From positions 2,480,001 through 2,544,000 of the forward strand of contig OZ241384.1 in assembly GCA_965200805.1 (NCBI GenBank): 64,000 nucleotides of DNA, written 5' to 3'. Position 1 is the first letter of the stretch; the number at the start of each line of letters is the position of its first letter. Position numbers and translations under genes: made by a program. Of this stretch, positions 53,402 to 62,664 are shown one piece after another. Source of the stretch: MPNP01 sp026709725 (lineage in GTDB: Bacteria > Pseudomonadota > Alphaproteobacteria > Rhodobacterales > Rhodobacteraceae). The notes under the pieces were generated by a model. That model did not search any database. It had not been told where the DNA came from and worked only from the letters and a program-made list of their open reading frames with translations.

Positions 53402-53472
53402 AGAGATGAAAAAGAGACCCGGGCAGGCGGGCGCGGCCCTGGCGAGCACTGCAAAGTGTTGAAGAGTTTCAT

Positions 53473-55041
53473 ATGACCCGACACCACCTGCCCATCGGCA
53501 TCCAGGACTTCGCAACGATCCGAAGTGAGGACTTCTACTACGTCGACAAGACCCCCCTCATCCGGCAGCTTGTGAAGGGTGGCCGCCACTACTTCCTCTC
53601 CCGCCCCCGCCGCTTCGGCAAGAGCCTTTTGGTGGACACGCTCCGGGCCCTCTTTGCGGGCCAGGAGGCCCTGTTCCGGGGCCTGGCCATCCATGACCAC
53701 TGGGACTGGTCGGTCACCCACCCCGTTCTGCGGCTCAGCTTTGGCAGGAAGTATGAGGAGCCCGAGGATATCGAGCGCAGCATCGCCAATCAGCTCGGCC
53801 TGATCGAACATGCAGCCGGACTGGATCCGCCGAACAGTGCGGACGCAGCCCCCGAGCGTCTGCAATCCCTTCTCTACCGTCTCCACCACACGACCGGCCA
53901 GCGCGTCGTGGTCCTCGTGGATGAGTATGACAAGCCCATCCTCGATGCGCTCCACGACCCCGACCGGGCCCGGGCCAACCGGGAGGCCCTGCGCGGCATC
54001 TACGGCATCATCAAGGGCAGCGCCGCCCATGTCCGCTTCGTCTTCGTCACCGGTGTCAGCATGTTCTCCAAGGTCAGCCTGTTCTCGGATCTCAACAATC
54101 TCGACGACATCAGCCTGGACCCACACTTTGCCGCGATCTGCGGCTACACCGACGCCGATCTCGACACCGTCTTCGCGCCTGAGCTTGACGGACTGGACCG
54201 GGACGCCATCCGCACCTGGTACAACGGCTACAGCTGGCGGGGCGACGAGCGTCTCTACAATCCCTTCGATGTGCTGCTTCTCCTGCGGAAACGGGAGTTC
54301 CGCCCCTACTGGTTCGAGACCGGCTCACCGACCTTCCTCTTCGAGACCCTCAAGGCCAGGTCGGTCGGCCCCATGGAGCTGGAGGGATGCCTGGCCGACC
54401 GGTCCCTGGTCTCGAGGTTCGATGTGGGTGACATCAGTGCCGAGGCCCTGCTGTTCCAGACGGGATACCTCACCATCGTTGATGAACAGAGCGACGGCTT
54501 CGACACCCTCTACAAGCTGGACTATCCCAATCAGGAGGTCAGGGTCAGTCTGAACCGGGGATTGCTGGCCCATCTGAGTCCGAAGAACCAGCTGCCAGCG
54601 GATGAGGGCCGTGATCTCTGCACCCGTCTCGAGACAGGTGACATCACCGGCTTCGCCGCCACCCTCAGGGCCTACCTGTCGAGCATTCCCTACCAGTGGC
54701 ACGCCACAGGCGACCTCGCCCGCTACGCGGCCTGGCATGCCGGTCTCCTGCACATGGCCTTCCGTTCCATCGGGGTGGAGGTGCGGGCGGAAGAGGCGTC
54801 CAGCCACGGGCGCGCCGACATGGTGGTGCGGACCGGCGGGCAGGTGTTTGTGCTGGAGTTCAAGGTGGCGGACAGTGCGGATGCCGCTGACGCCGCACTG
54901 GATGCGGCCTTCACCCAGATGCGGGAGCGGGGGTATGCGGAGGGATACCGGGACCATGACGGGCCCGTCCATCTCGTTGCCATCGCCTGCGGGCGGGAGG
55001 CGCGCAACCTCTTGGAGGTGCGGGCGGAGCCCGCGTCCTGA
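53473..55041 (+). CDS. AAA-ATPase-like / PD-(D/E)XK nuclease superfamily protein
   Basis: A 522-residue protein of the AAA-ATPase_like (PF09820) plus PDDEXK_9 (PF08011) architecture. LPIGIQDFATIRSEDFYYVDKT is the standard opening (split: LPIGIQDFATIR, YYVDKTPLI). FLSRPRRFGKSLLVDTL is the P-loop variant, and VVLVDEYDKPILD the Walker B. Near the C-terminus GRADMVV and VFVLEFKV supply the nuclease D...ExK. The family occurs in many copies in some genomes and its function is unknown, possibly defence or mobile-element related. The gene is visibly richer in G+C than its flanks, consistent with independent acquisition. Long frames on the opposite strand are shadows. Confidence 0.9.
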   Translation: MTRHHLPIGIQDFATIRSEDFYYVDKTPLIRQLVKGGRHYFLSRPRRFGKSLLVDTLRALFAGQEALFRGLAIHDHWDWSVTHPVLRLSFGRKYEEPEDIERSIANQLGLIEHAAGLDPPNSADAAPERLQSLLYRLHHTTGQRVVVLVDEYDKPILDALHDPDRARANREALRGIYGIIKGSAAHVRFVFVTGVSMFSKVSLFSDLNNLDDISLDPHFAAICGYTDADLDTVFAPELDGLDRDAIRTWYNGYSWRGDERLYNPFDVLLLLRKREFRPYWFETGSPTFLFETLKARSVGPMELEGCLADRSLVSRFDVGDISAEALLFQTGYLTIVDEQSDGFDTLYKLDYPNQEVRVSLNRGLLAHLSPKNQLPADEGRDLCTRLETGDITGFAATLRAYLSSIPYQWHATGDLARYAAWHAGLLHMAFRSIGVEVRAEEASSHGRADMVVRTGGQVFVLEFKVADSADAADAALDAAFTQMRERGYAEGYRDHDGPVHLVAIACGREARNLLEVRAEPAS

Positions 55042-55647
55042 TCGTCTGATCTGTTCCGGAACCTGTACAGTTCCGAACGAAATACTTGTGCAGTGCAATC
55101 AGTTGGTTGCCTGTTCCAGTGATCGGTTCCGAAAGACAGGGTCTGTTTCGGGCGGTTTTCCATGCTGATCGGTTCTGCGCGTGTGTTGACGGCAGGAAAG
55201 AAGTGCGAGCCGATCCTGGTTTTCGCGAACGGTGGACCCGGCATCATCAACGTCAGTATTCATCGCGCTGCCCTGATGATTGCCCCATCGCCCCGGCCTG
55301 TGGCATCTGCACAGAATCGCATTCGCCCGGTGGTTTACGTTGATTTTGATGAATTCCTGCACCATGACCGGTGCCAATTCGGGATTGAACGGTTGGTTTA
55401 TCTATTGTTGATCGCAGACAGGGGGAGGGGAGCACTTTCCTCCGCGATCCTGTGCTCCCGCCACCAAACGTTACTGCTGTCAACCGTTACAAAGCCGGGT
55501 AGGCATTGGAAATTTCGACCAATCCGATATATGACAACCAAACAATGGGAATGGCTGCGCTGTCGGCTTCCAGTTCCGACCGACAACTGCTGCGGCTTTT
55601 ACCGGTGCTGCCAATGATGGGATACTGCCAATGACGGAGGTGGTCGC
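55042..55647 (+). other. Gene-free stretch before the GPP34 gene
   Basis: About 600 bp with no recognised gene. GGAGG at about 55637-55641 is the ribosome-binding site of the GPP34 gene. Frames on both strands are short or biased. Confidence 0.5.
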
Positions 55648-56298
55648 ATGCTGAGTTTTGCCGAGGAAATCCTGCTGCTGTTGCTCGAAGACGAAGATGG
55701 ACGCATGATCCATGTGCCGGAACTGTCCATGCGGTGTGTGCTTGCCGGTGCCGTTCTGATGGAGTTGGCGCTCGCGGACAAGATCGACACCGATCTGGAG
55801 AAACTCGTTGTGCTGAACACCGACAGGACCGGTGATGAGATGATGGATCTGGCCCTGGAGCGGATTTCCGCGACAGATCGGGAAGAAGCAGCCCGCTACT
55901 GGGTTGAGCATCTTGCCCGCGATGCGGAAACATTCCGCACCATGGCGCTTGATCGGCTCGTCGAAAAGAATATCCTCAACCGCGTTGATGATCGGCTGTT
56001 CTGGGTATTCAAGACCCGCCGTTATCCGATGGTCGATGGCAGTGCCGAGCGTGAGGTCAAGCTCCGGATCATGGACATCCTCTTCCGGGACACGATCCCG
56101 GAACCACGTGACATCGTCATTATCTGTCTCGTTGATGCCTGCAACATCTTCAAGCATCTCCTGACAGAACGCGATCACAAACTCGCCGCCGAGAGAATTC
56201 AGCAGTGTCGGAGAATGGACCTCATCGGCCAGGCGGTCGGCAAGTCCGTCCGCGACATCGAGGCCTCCCTCGCCCTCGCCCTCCATCCTCCGTTCTGA
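55648..56298 (+). CDS. GPP34 family protein (GOLPH3-like)
   Basis: A 216-residue alpha-helical protein. It opens with LSFAEEILLLLLEDEDGRM and continues with CVLAGAVLMELALADKI, the hallmark of the GPP34 family (PF05719; eukaryotic GOLPH3/Vps74 bind phosphatidylinositol-4-phosphate at the Golgi). FWVFKTRRYPMVDGSAE and DIVIICLVDACNIF follow as expected. Bacterial members are common in actinobacteria and scattered elsewhere; their function is unknown. ATG 55648 follows GGAGG. No obvious partner is nearby. Confidence 0.85.
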   Translation: MLSFAEEILLLLLEDEDGRMIHVPELSMRCVLAGAVLMELALADKIDTDLEKLVVLNTDRTGDEMMDLALERISATDREEAARYWVEHLARDAETFRTMALDRLVEKNILNRVDDRLFWVFKTRRYPMVDGSAEREVKLRIMDILFRDTIPEPRDIVIICLVDACNIFKHLLTERDHKLAAERIQQCRRMDLIGQAVGKSVRDIEASLALALHPPF

Positions 56299-57176
56299 CC
56301 AACTCTCAAACACGCCAATCTTTCAGCCAGAGCAGTGCCATCTACCTTTTTCTGCTCACGGTGACAGTTTCTGCCCGCGAACCTGTTCGGATGAGGATAT
56401 AAGAGTGATCCAATTGTTGCTGCTCTTGATTTTTTCGTCATTTAGGCCCCGCCCACACCCACCGCCCCGCAATCACCCCGGCCACCAGAGTCATGAAGGC
56501 CGGGACGCCCACCACCCCCCTGACTGCCCGCATCGCCATCCCCCGGAACGCCTTGCGTTCCGCCAGGGCGTTCCCGCTCGGGTGCCGCCAGCCGTGCAGA
56601 TCCCGGTCATGCTCCCCATCACGGTGCGTCTCCTCCGGGCCGGGATCACAGTCTTGATTCCCCGTGCCCCGGGATCGGCAGGCGGACCGTCCACCCCTCT
56701 GGCCCCGCCCCCGATGCGGGCCCGTAGCCCGGACCGCCCAGCACCGCATCCGCTCCCCCCTCTCTGGTGACGGAATGGGGTCATGGGCCCTGCCGGGGAG
56801 GATGACGAAGCGGACGGGATCGCCGGGAGCATCTCCAGACGATCACGGTCACCGGGATATCACGGCCACCGGGGCGACGATCCCGGGGGGTCGGACCGCC
56901 CCCATCCCCGTGATCCCCCATCAGCATTCCGATCGGGCGCCGGGGTCCCCGGCATGGGCCGGAGGATGGCCGCGGGAAGGGGACGGCTGTCCCCTGCGGT
57001 GCCGCCGGGGTCGCCCGCCCTGCCGGGACAGGGGGGGCGACCCCGGCCCCATGCGACAGGTGCGGAGGGGTCTGCCCGGATTCATGGATGGGCTCCCGCC
57101 TTGTGGACAGGCCGCCCTTCCGGGCGTGCGTTGGGGCGGAGTGTGGCATCCGTGCAGGGGAGTGGGGGCAGGCCCT
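56299..57176 (+). other. Second extremely GC-rich gene-free island
   Basis: From about 56440 to 57175 nearly every base is G or C, and open frames occur in all phases simply for lack of A/T. A minus-strand frame (56438-56749) ends with a hydrophobic stretch (AFMTLVAGVIAGRWVWAG), but the remainder is Arg/Gly/His-rich and not convincing. The island ends abruptly near 57176, where AT-rich coding sequence of a restriction-type remnant begins. It resembles the island at 13.1-13.7 kb in composition; I found no long exact match by eye. Confidence 0.55.
57004..57047. repeat. 44-nt hairpin within the GC island
   Basis: GCCGGGGTCGCCC (57004-57016) pairs with GGGCGACCCCGGC (57035-57047). After one G/G mismatch the stem continues with CCCTG/CAGGG around the 6-nt loop CCGGGA. 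Eighteen base pairs of almost pure GC make it one of the strongest folds in the window. It does not follow a gene, so terminator function is doubtful; a transposon end, replication or recombination site is possible. Confidence 0.6.
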
Positions 57177-57818
57177 AAAATACACATCCGAAATAAAACG
57201 GTTGTTGGCAAGGGAATTTGAAAAAACTTCAGAAGATTTTGCATTATTCGTGATGCAGCAGGTTTATGATGGAAGAAAATCCATATCAGCCAAAAAATGT
57301 TCCGAGGACTGACATATTCTGCATTTCGGCAGTTCGTAAGCGAAAAAATTCAAGACCGGCTCTCAAATGTACTTAATCAGGAAGACACTTCCAAAAATGA
57401 TGATCAGAACGAGGATAATGACAATAATCAGGATTCTGATTTCGCAAATGATGAGAAGCAAGGGTTTTTGACCATAAAAGCGATCCTCGGCGGACTTGTT
57501 GACACACAGTGCATGGATTTGAGGAAAAACAAACTCTACGCTTCAATTGTTCTGTGCAACACCCCCGAAAGGGATGATCACGGAACCGTTCTGTTCCGGC
57601 TCTACGCACGCCGGCCAAACAACATAAAACTGTCTGGAGCGGCAAAAGATATCCGAGTTGAGACCGTTGAGGACCTTTTTGCCTGGACAGATGCAATTCG
57701 TGAGTGTGTCCAGTCAAAAACTACAGATTCCGAAAACCAACGTTGTCAAATTGGAGACGGAAGACCGGAAAATGGCATCCGGCAATCCTCGCAGCGAATA
57801 ACAGAAGACCTCCCATGA
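57177..57818 (+). pseudogene. C-terminal remnant of a restriction-type endonuclease
   Basis: An AT-rich stretch that reads as the C-terminal half of a protein with an HsdR_N-like nuclease: LLAREFEKTSEDFALFVMQQVYDGRKS (split: LLAREFEKTSEDF, ALFVMQQVYDG), then, one base out of frame after an A6 run (57292-57297), TYSAFRQFVSEKIQDRL, FLTIKAILGGLVD and RLYARRPNNIKL. This resembles the tail of stand-alone type I restriction-like endonucleases. The nuclease half is missing, cut at the border with the GC island. Adding one A would restore frame within the tail. The AT-rich codon use marks it as foreign. Confidence 0.65.
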
Positions 57819-57979
57819 CCAAGAAAACTGACGCCCGCCCCACCGTCCGCCTCAAGCCATCGGACTATCAGCCGAGCAAGGCCGAACTGGACGAGGATGT
57901 CCGCATTGACACCTCACCCGCTGACTTGATCCGGTCAGCATTCCAGCAAGTGAAAGTGGTTGAAGATAAGGATACCTGA
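57815..57979 (+). CDS. Uncharacterised 54-residue polar protein
   Basis: A short gene starting at ATG 57815 (overlapping the end of the preceding frame by 4 bp). It is highly charged: MTKKTDARPTVRLKPSDYQP, then KAELDEDVRIDTSPADLI and a C-terminal VKVVEDKDT. The YQPSKAELxED pattern recalls small conserved hypothetical proteins in alphaproteobacteria that I cannot tie to a function. No cysteine- or serine/threonine-rich core is visible, so it is not an obvious precursor peptide for the modification genes downstream, though position alone would allow it. Confidence 0.55.
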   Translation: MTKKTDARPTVRLKPSDYQPSKAELDEDVRIDTSPADLIRSAFQQVKVVEDKDT

Positions 57980-58198
57980 CGGACTTGGCGGTCAGATCGA
58001 GTAGATCGGGCTGTCAGGAATTTTGGCACTTTGGTATATAACCCCCTTTCAAATCGGTCTGTCGGCCGTCTATACTGGTCATGAGTGGTTGCGTTCCAAG
58101 GCATTGGGTCCTCCATGTTTTGTTTGGGTTTACAAAATGGACTGCCATATCCTGGGCGACCACTCAACTTTTAGGTCAAGCTCTAAGAGGAAACATCA

Positions 58199-59122
58199 AT
58201 GTCCGAGACTCAGGCGCAACGACTTCGAGCGGCGGCGAAATCCGCCGTGACTAGGGGCATCGGTTTTCTCGACACGGCTGTCGTCGAGAGCGGGGCATGG
58301 CCATGTGAAAGCTATGGCTCCTGTCCCGATGCAGATGACAGACCGCCCTTCCTCGCAGCCGCTGGTGCTCTTGCACTGGAAGCCAGCGGCGATCAGAGAG
58401 TCAGAAATGTTCTTGCCAGCACCCGCGAATTCCTGATGTCGCGCATTGAGCCACCCGGTTTGTGGCGCTGGGCACCTTTCAGTCTGGACGTTGATTCGAC
58501 ATGTCTCTGCGCTCTTGCCCTGGGGCCACAGTTTCATCCCGAATTGTTCATGGGCAGAAATGTCGAACACATCCTTTCAAATCGGGATGCAGAGGGCCGG
58601 TTTCTCACATGGATGAGTGCCAGCGGCCCATTCGGCAGTCCGAACGACGCTGATCCTGTGGTGAACGCAAATGTCGTCACCTATTTGGGTGACCGAGCAG
58701 ACACGCGCCCGGCGCAGCGTTGGGTCGAACGTGTTGTCTCCGATGGTCGAGGCGGAGCCGGATTGTCCTTGTGGTATGGCCCGCCAATGGACCTGTATTA
58801 CTGTGTCAGTCGTGCAGCCAATGTGGCTGCGCCAGTCTTCAAAGAACTGAAGCCGATTTTAACAGAGAGGATTCTCGGCGACCAGACTGACAACGCATTG
58901 AGTATCGCGCAAGCATTGTGTTCGCTGGATATGCTGGGAGTGAAGGGGCATTCCGATTTCATCCGTCAGCGTGCAAAGCGGTTGATCAGCATGCAGCAAT
59001 CTTGCGGCAGTTGGCCCGCATGTGTAGTCTGCCAGACTCCTGCAGGCGCCTGTGTTTTTTATTCGCAGACGCTGACAACTGCCTATTGTATTGCGGCTCT
59101 TTCCCGACTGATCCGGAACTGA
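58199..59122 (+). CDS. Terpenoid cyclase / prenyltransferase-like alpha-alpha toroid protein
   Basis: A 307-residue protein built of helical repeats with QW-like motifs: SGAWPCESYG near residue 31, LDVDSTCLCALAL near 95 and QQSCGSWPACVVCQ near 268, followed by SQTLTTAYCIAALSRL. The DxDSTxxAL and GxWP patterns are typical of the squalene-hopene-cyclase / prenyltransferase fold (SQHop-like), but at about 300 residues it is a single toroid and lacks the DxDD catalytic motif of hopene cyclases. Its substrate is unknown. AAGAGGA lies about 9 nt before the ATG. It is the first gene of the putative metabolite locus, separated from the others by an IS remnant. Confidence 0.6.
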   Translation: MSETQAQRLRAAAKSAVTRGIGFLDTAVVESGAWPCESYGSCPDADDRPPFLAAAGALALEASGDQRVRNVLASTREFLMSRIEPPGLWRWAPFSLDVDSTCLCALALGPQFHPELFMGRNVEHILSNRDAEGRFLTWMSASGPFGSPNDADPVVNANVVTYLGDRADTRPAQRWVERVVSDGRGGAGLSLWYGPPMDLYYCVSRAANVAAPVFKELKPILTERILGDQTDNALSIAQALCSLDMLGVKGHSDFIRQRAKRLISMQQSCGSWPACVVCQTPAGACVFYSQTLTTAYCIAALSRLIRN

Positions 59123-59318
59123 TGCTTAACCTGTCAGGCAGCGAATTCCGACAAACCCACACAGTTTTAACTGACTGTGGGCTGCGATATGTTCTGGAGG
59201 TGCAACACCTGAGTCGCCATCCGGCTCTCCCTTCGGCCGATCTTCCAGTGTTTTCTGTCAAAAAATCGGTTTTGGTCTTTGTTGACCGGGGTGTGAGCGA
59301 TTTCGATATTGGCGGTGC

Positions 59319-60252
59319 ATATCCCTGTTCGTTGATATCATTCCCAACCGCTCATCGTCACCGGCCATCCTGCTGTGTGAATCCTCTCGCGAGACTGGAA
59401 AGGTCAAGACACGCAGCTTGGCCAATCTGAGCCAATGGCCACCTGAGCGGGTGGAGGGATTGCAGGCTCTGCTCAAGGTCGCTCCCGCGGTCTTCAAATT
59501 CATCATGGACTCCTTTGACATCACCCGGACGCTGCCACATGGCCATGTGGCCGCCAGACTGACCGCCCAGCGGGGGATGGCATCGGAGACGGCGGTGACT
59601 CCACGGGGTGCGGAATTGCTGCTTGGTGTCAGCGATGAGAATGATCTCACTGCAGCGATGGGCGGGCTGGTGGCGCGTCAGGATCAGATTGCGCCGGGTC
59701 TGGTCAAAACCGCATATCGCGGCAGTTGGCCGGGGTCTCTTTGATCTGACCTTGATCTGGATGGAAGGGCGCGAAGGCCCATTGGCCAAACGTGGCATGT
59801 CCCGTGACGGCAAGACGGGCCCATTGCCGTTTGCGTCTGGCCGGCTCGGCAACCGTGATGGCTGTCCCGTCTCGGTGCAGGTCTTTCCCGGCGACACGAC
59901 CGATCCCAAGATTGTGGGCGATCAGATGGCCACGCTGCGCCAGCGGTTCGGTCTGAACAGGATTGTTCTTGTCGGTGATCGTGGCCGACTCACCGCAGCG
60001 CGCATGTGCGCCGCGATGGACCCGATCGGACTGGATTGGATCACAGCGCTCAAGGGAACGGTGCTTCGCCGTCTGATCGAAGATGACACGGTGGAGATGT
60101 CACTGTTCGCTGACAGGGATCGGGTGGACATCACCCGTGATGCCGATCCCAGCGAACGGCTCATGGTCCGCCGTAACCCCCTGCGGGCAGAGGCGCGTGT
60201 CTGCAAGCGCAGGGAACGGATCAGCACCACCGCGTGCGATCAGGATCGGTGA
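59319..60252 (+). mobile_element. IS1634-like transposase remnant
   Basis: Decayed DDE transposase of the IS4/IS1634 group. The N-terminal signature FVDIIPNRSSSPAILL and RSLANLSQWPPERVEGL (from 59328) and TLPHGHVAA are in one frame; DLTLIWMEGREGPLAKRGMSRDG, DGCPVSVQVFPGDTTDP, VLVGDRGRLTAARM and GLDWITALKG (each under 20 residues when read separately) are in another. The stretch between HGHVAA and DLTL is shortened, so an internal deletion plus frame change destroyed it. The C-terminus is also cut. No terminal inverted repeats were found. It lies inside the metabolite locus. Confidence 0.75.
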
Positions 60253-60361
60253 GCGGCCCTTGACTGAAACTGCCCTGCTTGCACACTTCTGTCTGTCGAT
60301 GACTGCGCCACCAACATTTTCTGGGGCCCAACGGGTCAACTGTCGTTGTTTTCAGTCGCGT

Positions 60362-61270
60362 TCAGTTCATATTGCGAACTGCATTCAACAATATCGCAAA
60401 AGGTGTCTTCTCTCCGAGAACGACGCGCACCTGACCCGGTGTGCCTTCGTCATATATCTGCTCGCCCGCCTCCGAAGAAAGTATGTCAACACGATACAAA
60501 CTGGGATCGACTGAAGGGTTCAGCTTTGCAAGCCATTCCGGCAATGGGGCCGCACTGATCTTGATGATTTCCCCCGCAATCCCATTGCTCTTTCCATCGG
60601 TTGAACCCGGGAAGATTTCGGCACTCATTCCCACTTCGAATTGTGCTGCCAAATATGGCGGAGTCCGCACCACAGCTTTCACCAGGCCGTCATTTGCCGC
60701 AGGTTCATCCCTGATTAGCGCAATCGGCGAGCCAGCCGGGATATGACTGTCCAGCGCTGGCTGCAGGGACACTATTTCTCCCTCTCGGTGTGCGACTACA
60801 GTTTCGATTGAGTCCCGGTATGCTTCTGTCTGAACCAAAGCCTTCTGAACCGCCATTGCATCGGTTGGTTGTCGACCATCCATCATTTCATCCTGCGCAA
60901 CAGATTCAATCAAGAGACTCGTCCAGCGCCGCAGGAATTCGATCTCCTGATCGAATTCCTGCACGGTGAGTCGCGCTATCGGATCGCCACGCGCAACCCG
61001 ATCTCCCTCTGCAACAAGATACTCGGCGAGATAGCCTGAATGCGCGGACAGCGTATTGTCGTAGATTCCGGGTTTGATCAGGACCGCATCAATCAGGGTG
61101 CTGGTGTCCACACGGGCGAACATTGCCCATGCCGCAATTGATACAATCAGTGCGGCCGTGATGACGATGGTGAAACGCTCACGCGGCGGTGTCACGTTCA
61201 ACAGGACCGCAAATTGCCGACGTTTACTTGCATTGACAACTTCCAGATCCAGATCCTCTAATGTGCGCAT
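60362..61270 (-). CDS. HlyD-type membrane fusion protein
   Basis: A 302-residue periplasmic adaptor with one N-terminal transmembrane helix (FTIVITAALIVSIAAWAMFA, about residues 32-51). The lipoyl-like half-motif YLAEYLVAEGDRVARGDPIA is typical of the HlyD/MFP family, and its second half is EIVSLQPALDSHIPAGSPIALI (written split: EIVSLQPALDSH, IPAGSPIALI). The coiled-coil hairpin between them is short. Start ATG 61270 follows GGAGGAC. Such proteins pair with an ABC exporter, often of peptides in clusters with modification enzymes, but no ABC gene is visible in the window; it may have been lost at the IS side or lies beyond the right edge. Confidence 0.8.
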   Translation of the reverse strand: MRTLEDLDLEVVNASKRRQFAVLLNVTPPRERFTIVITAALIVSIAAWAMFARVDTSTLIDAVLIKPGIYDNTLSAHSGYLAEYLVAEGDRVARGDPIARLTVQEFDQEIEFLRRWTSLLIESVAQDEMMDGRQPTDAMAVQKALVQTEAYRDSIETVVAHREGEIVSLQPALDSHIPAGSPIALIRDEPAANDGLVKAVVRTPPYLAAQFEVGMSAEIFPGSTDGKSNGIAGEIIKISAAPLPEWLAKLNPSVDPSLYRVDILSSEAGEQIYDEGTPGQVRVVLGEKTPFAILLNAVRNMN

Positions 61271-61455
61271 GTGGGACCGTCCTCCAAAGTCAATGATGGC
61301 TCGACATAACTTCACGCGCCATGACACCACCCTTCAGCTGCGTTTTGAAAAAAGGACCTGCCAAAGCTGGCTTGATCCGGATCGAAAAACCCCTGCAAAG
61401 CTCAGAAGATAATAGCTCCACATGCGCTTTATTCGTTCGTCGTGACCGGCACCCC

Positions 61456-62395
61456 CTAGGCTTCGGCAAGATTTTCGTGCCAACACCTGAAGGTGCGATC
61501 ATAATCCTGGGTCAAACTCTGCCAGTCCCGCAACATGAGCAAATCGTCAGCAGCAATCACAATCTGTTTGGACGAAGGAATGTAGCCGCCAGGAAATATA
61601 TATTTCTTGACCCAATCGACTTCCTGCGGTCTGGACAAGATGCCGCCCTCCGGGAACCAGCGTCCGGTAAACAAGTTCCATATATTTTCGGTAACTCTTT
61701 CGCCCGACATGGCCAAGCATATCGATTGAATAGCTGCATTCGAACTGCTCATTGATGTCACGGTAATCCTGCAGGCGAATTTCCACCGGCACATCCTCGC
61801 ATAATCGAGTCGCTGCTTCAAATTGATCCTTTGAAATAGTGACGGCAACACCTGTAACTCCGTATCGCTCGGCAAAATAGTGAATCGCTCCTCCCCAGCC
61901 ACAACCGATGTCGAGTATCTTCATGCCCGGTTCGAACTTGAGTTTGTGTGCTATCAAGTCCAGCTTGCGCTCCTGTGCCTCGTCGAGTGTGTTGGCGTCC
62001 TGCCAGTGCGCACAACTGTAGATCATGCGTCTATCCAACATCCACGCAAACGGTTCACTGCCGAATTCGTAGTGTCGTTCTCCTTCATCTACGTGTTTTC
62101 CGCTACGTGAAGGATAGGACAGACATGCCCGCAGACCCGGCGCGATGTCTGCAAGTCTCATATTTGCTCCCAGGTCGAGTCTGGTTAAGCGACAAAAGAA
62201 CTCGTCAAGCTGCTCACAGTTCCAGTGCCCATCCATATAGCTTTCGCCCATACCCAATGATCCATGGGAAAATTTCAGGGGATGGACCACATTTTTGTGC
62301 ACCTGCATGTCCCATGGGCGCTCGCCTCCTATGCGAATATCTGCATGAGAAAACAGCTCTCTGAGCCGTTTTTCAAAGCTGGTACCCGCACTCAT
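61456..62395 (-). pseudogene. Cyclopropane-fatty-acyl-phospholipid synthase-like methyltransferase, frameshifted
   Basis: A SAM-dependent methyltransferase of the CFA synthase family. The N-terminal part has LGMGESYMDGHWNCEQLDEF (20 residues, split: LGMGESYMDGHW, NCEQLDEF). The SAM loop KILDIGCGWGGAIHYFA is near residue 157, followed by VTISKDQF. The C-terminal KKYIFPGGYIPS, LRDWQSLTQDYDRTF and CWHENL lies in a different frame. The shift is near 61620 (after LVQTAGS). In one frame the protein stops early near 61547 with an unnatural tail. Start ATG 62395 is preferred. The product may be broken, or the shift a sequencing error. It lies between the HlyD-like and SagB-like genes. Confidence 0.75.
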
Positions 62396-62664
62396 CCTCG
62401 TTCTCCAACGATTCCCAAAAACCATAATATACCTGACTCACGTCACGTTTTGAACAACCATACAAGACAATCGACTCCCTGTTTCCGTAATTTCGATGAC
62501 CACGCAGTCAGTCGCGATATACTCCCAATCGGCTAAACAGTCATGAGGATTCACTCGCCGATGGCGTCTGCGCGAGGAAGGGGGCTGCGTCAGCAATCAA
62601 TCTCCGCCACAAAAACAATTGCAACACATCTTGATCATCAGTGGCGCATCACATTTCCGGAATA

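Noticed and set aside
53224..54126. 300-codon minus-strand ORF opposite the AAA/PD-(D/E)XK gene
   Set aside because: High G+C leaves antisense frames open; the plus strand has the complete family motifs.
56664..57221. 185-codon plus-strand ORF in the GC island
   Set aside because: Open only because of missing A/T stops; Pro/Gly/Arg-rich in every frame and crosses the abrupt composition border.
57815..57979. Precursor peptide for the SagB-type locus
   Set aside because: No leader/core pattern and no Cys, or Ser/Thr-rich, core; the protein is uniformly charged.
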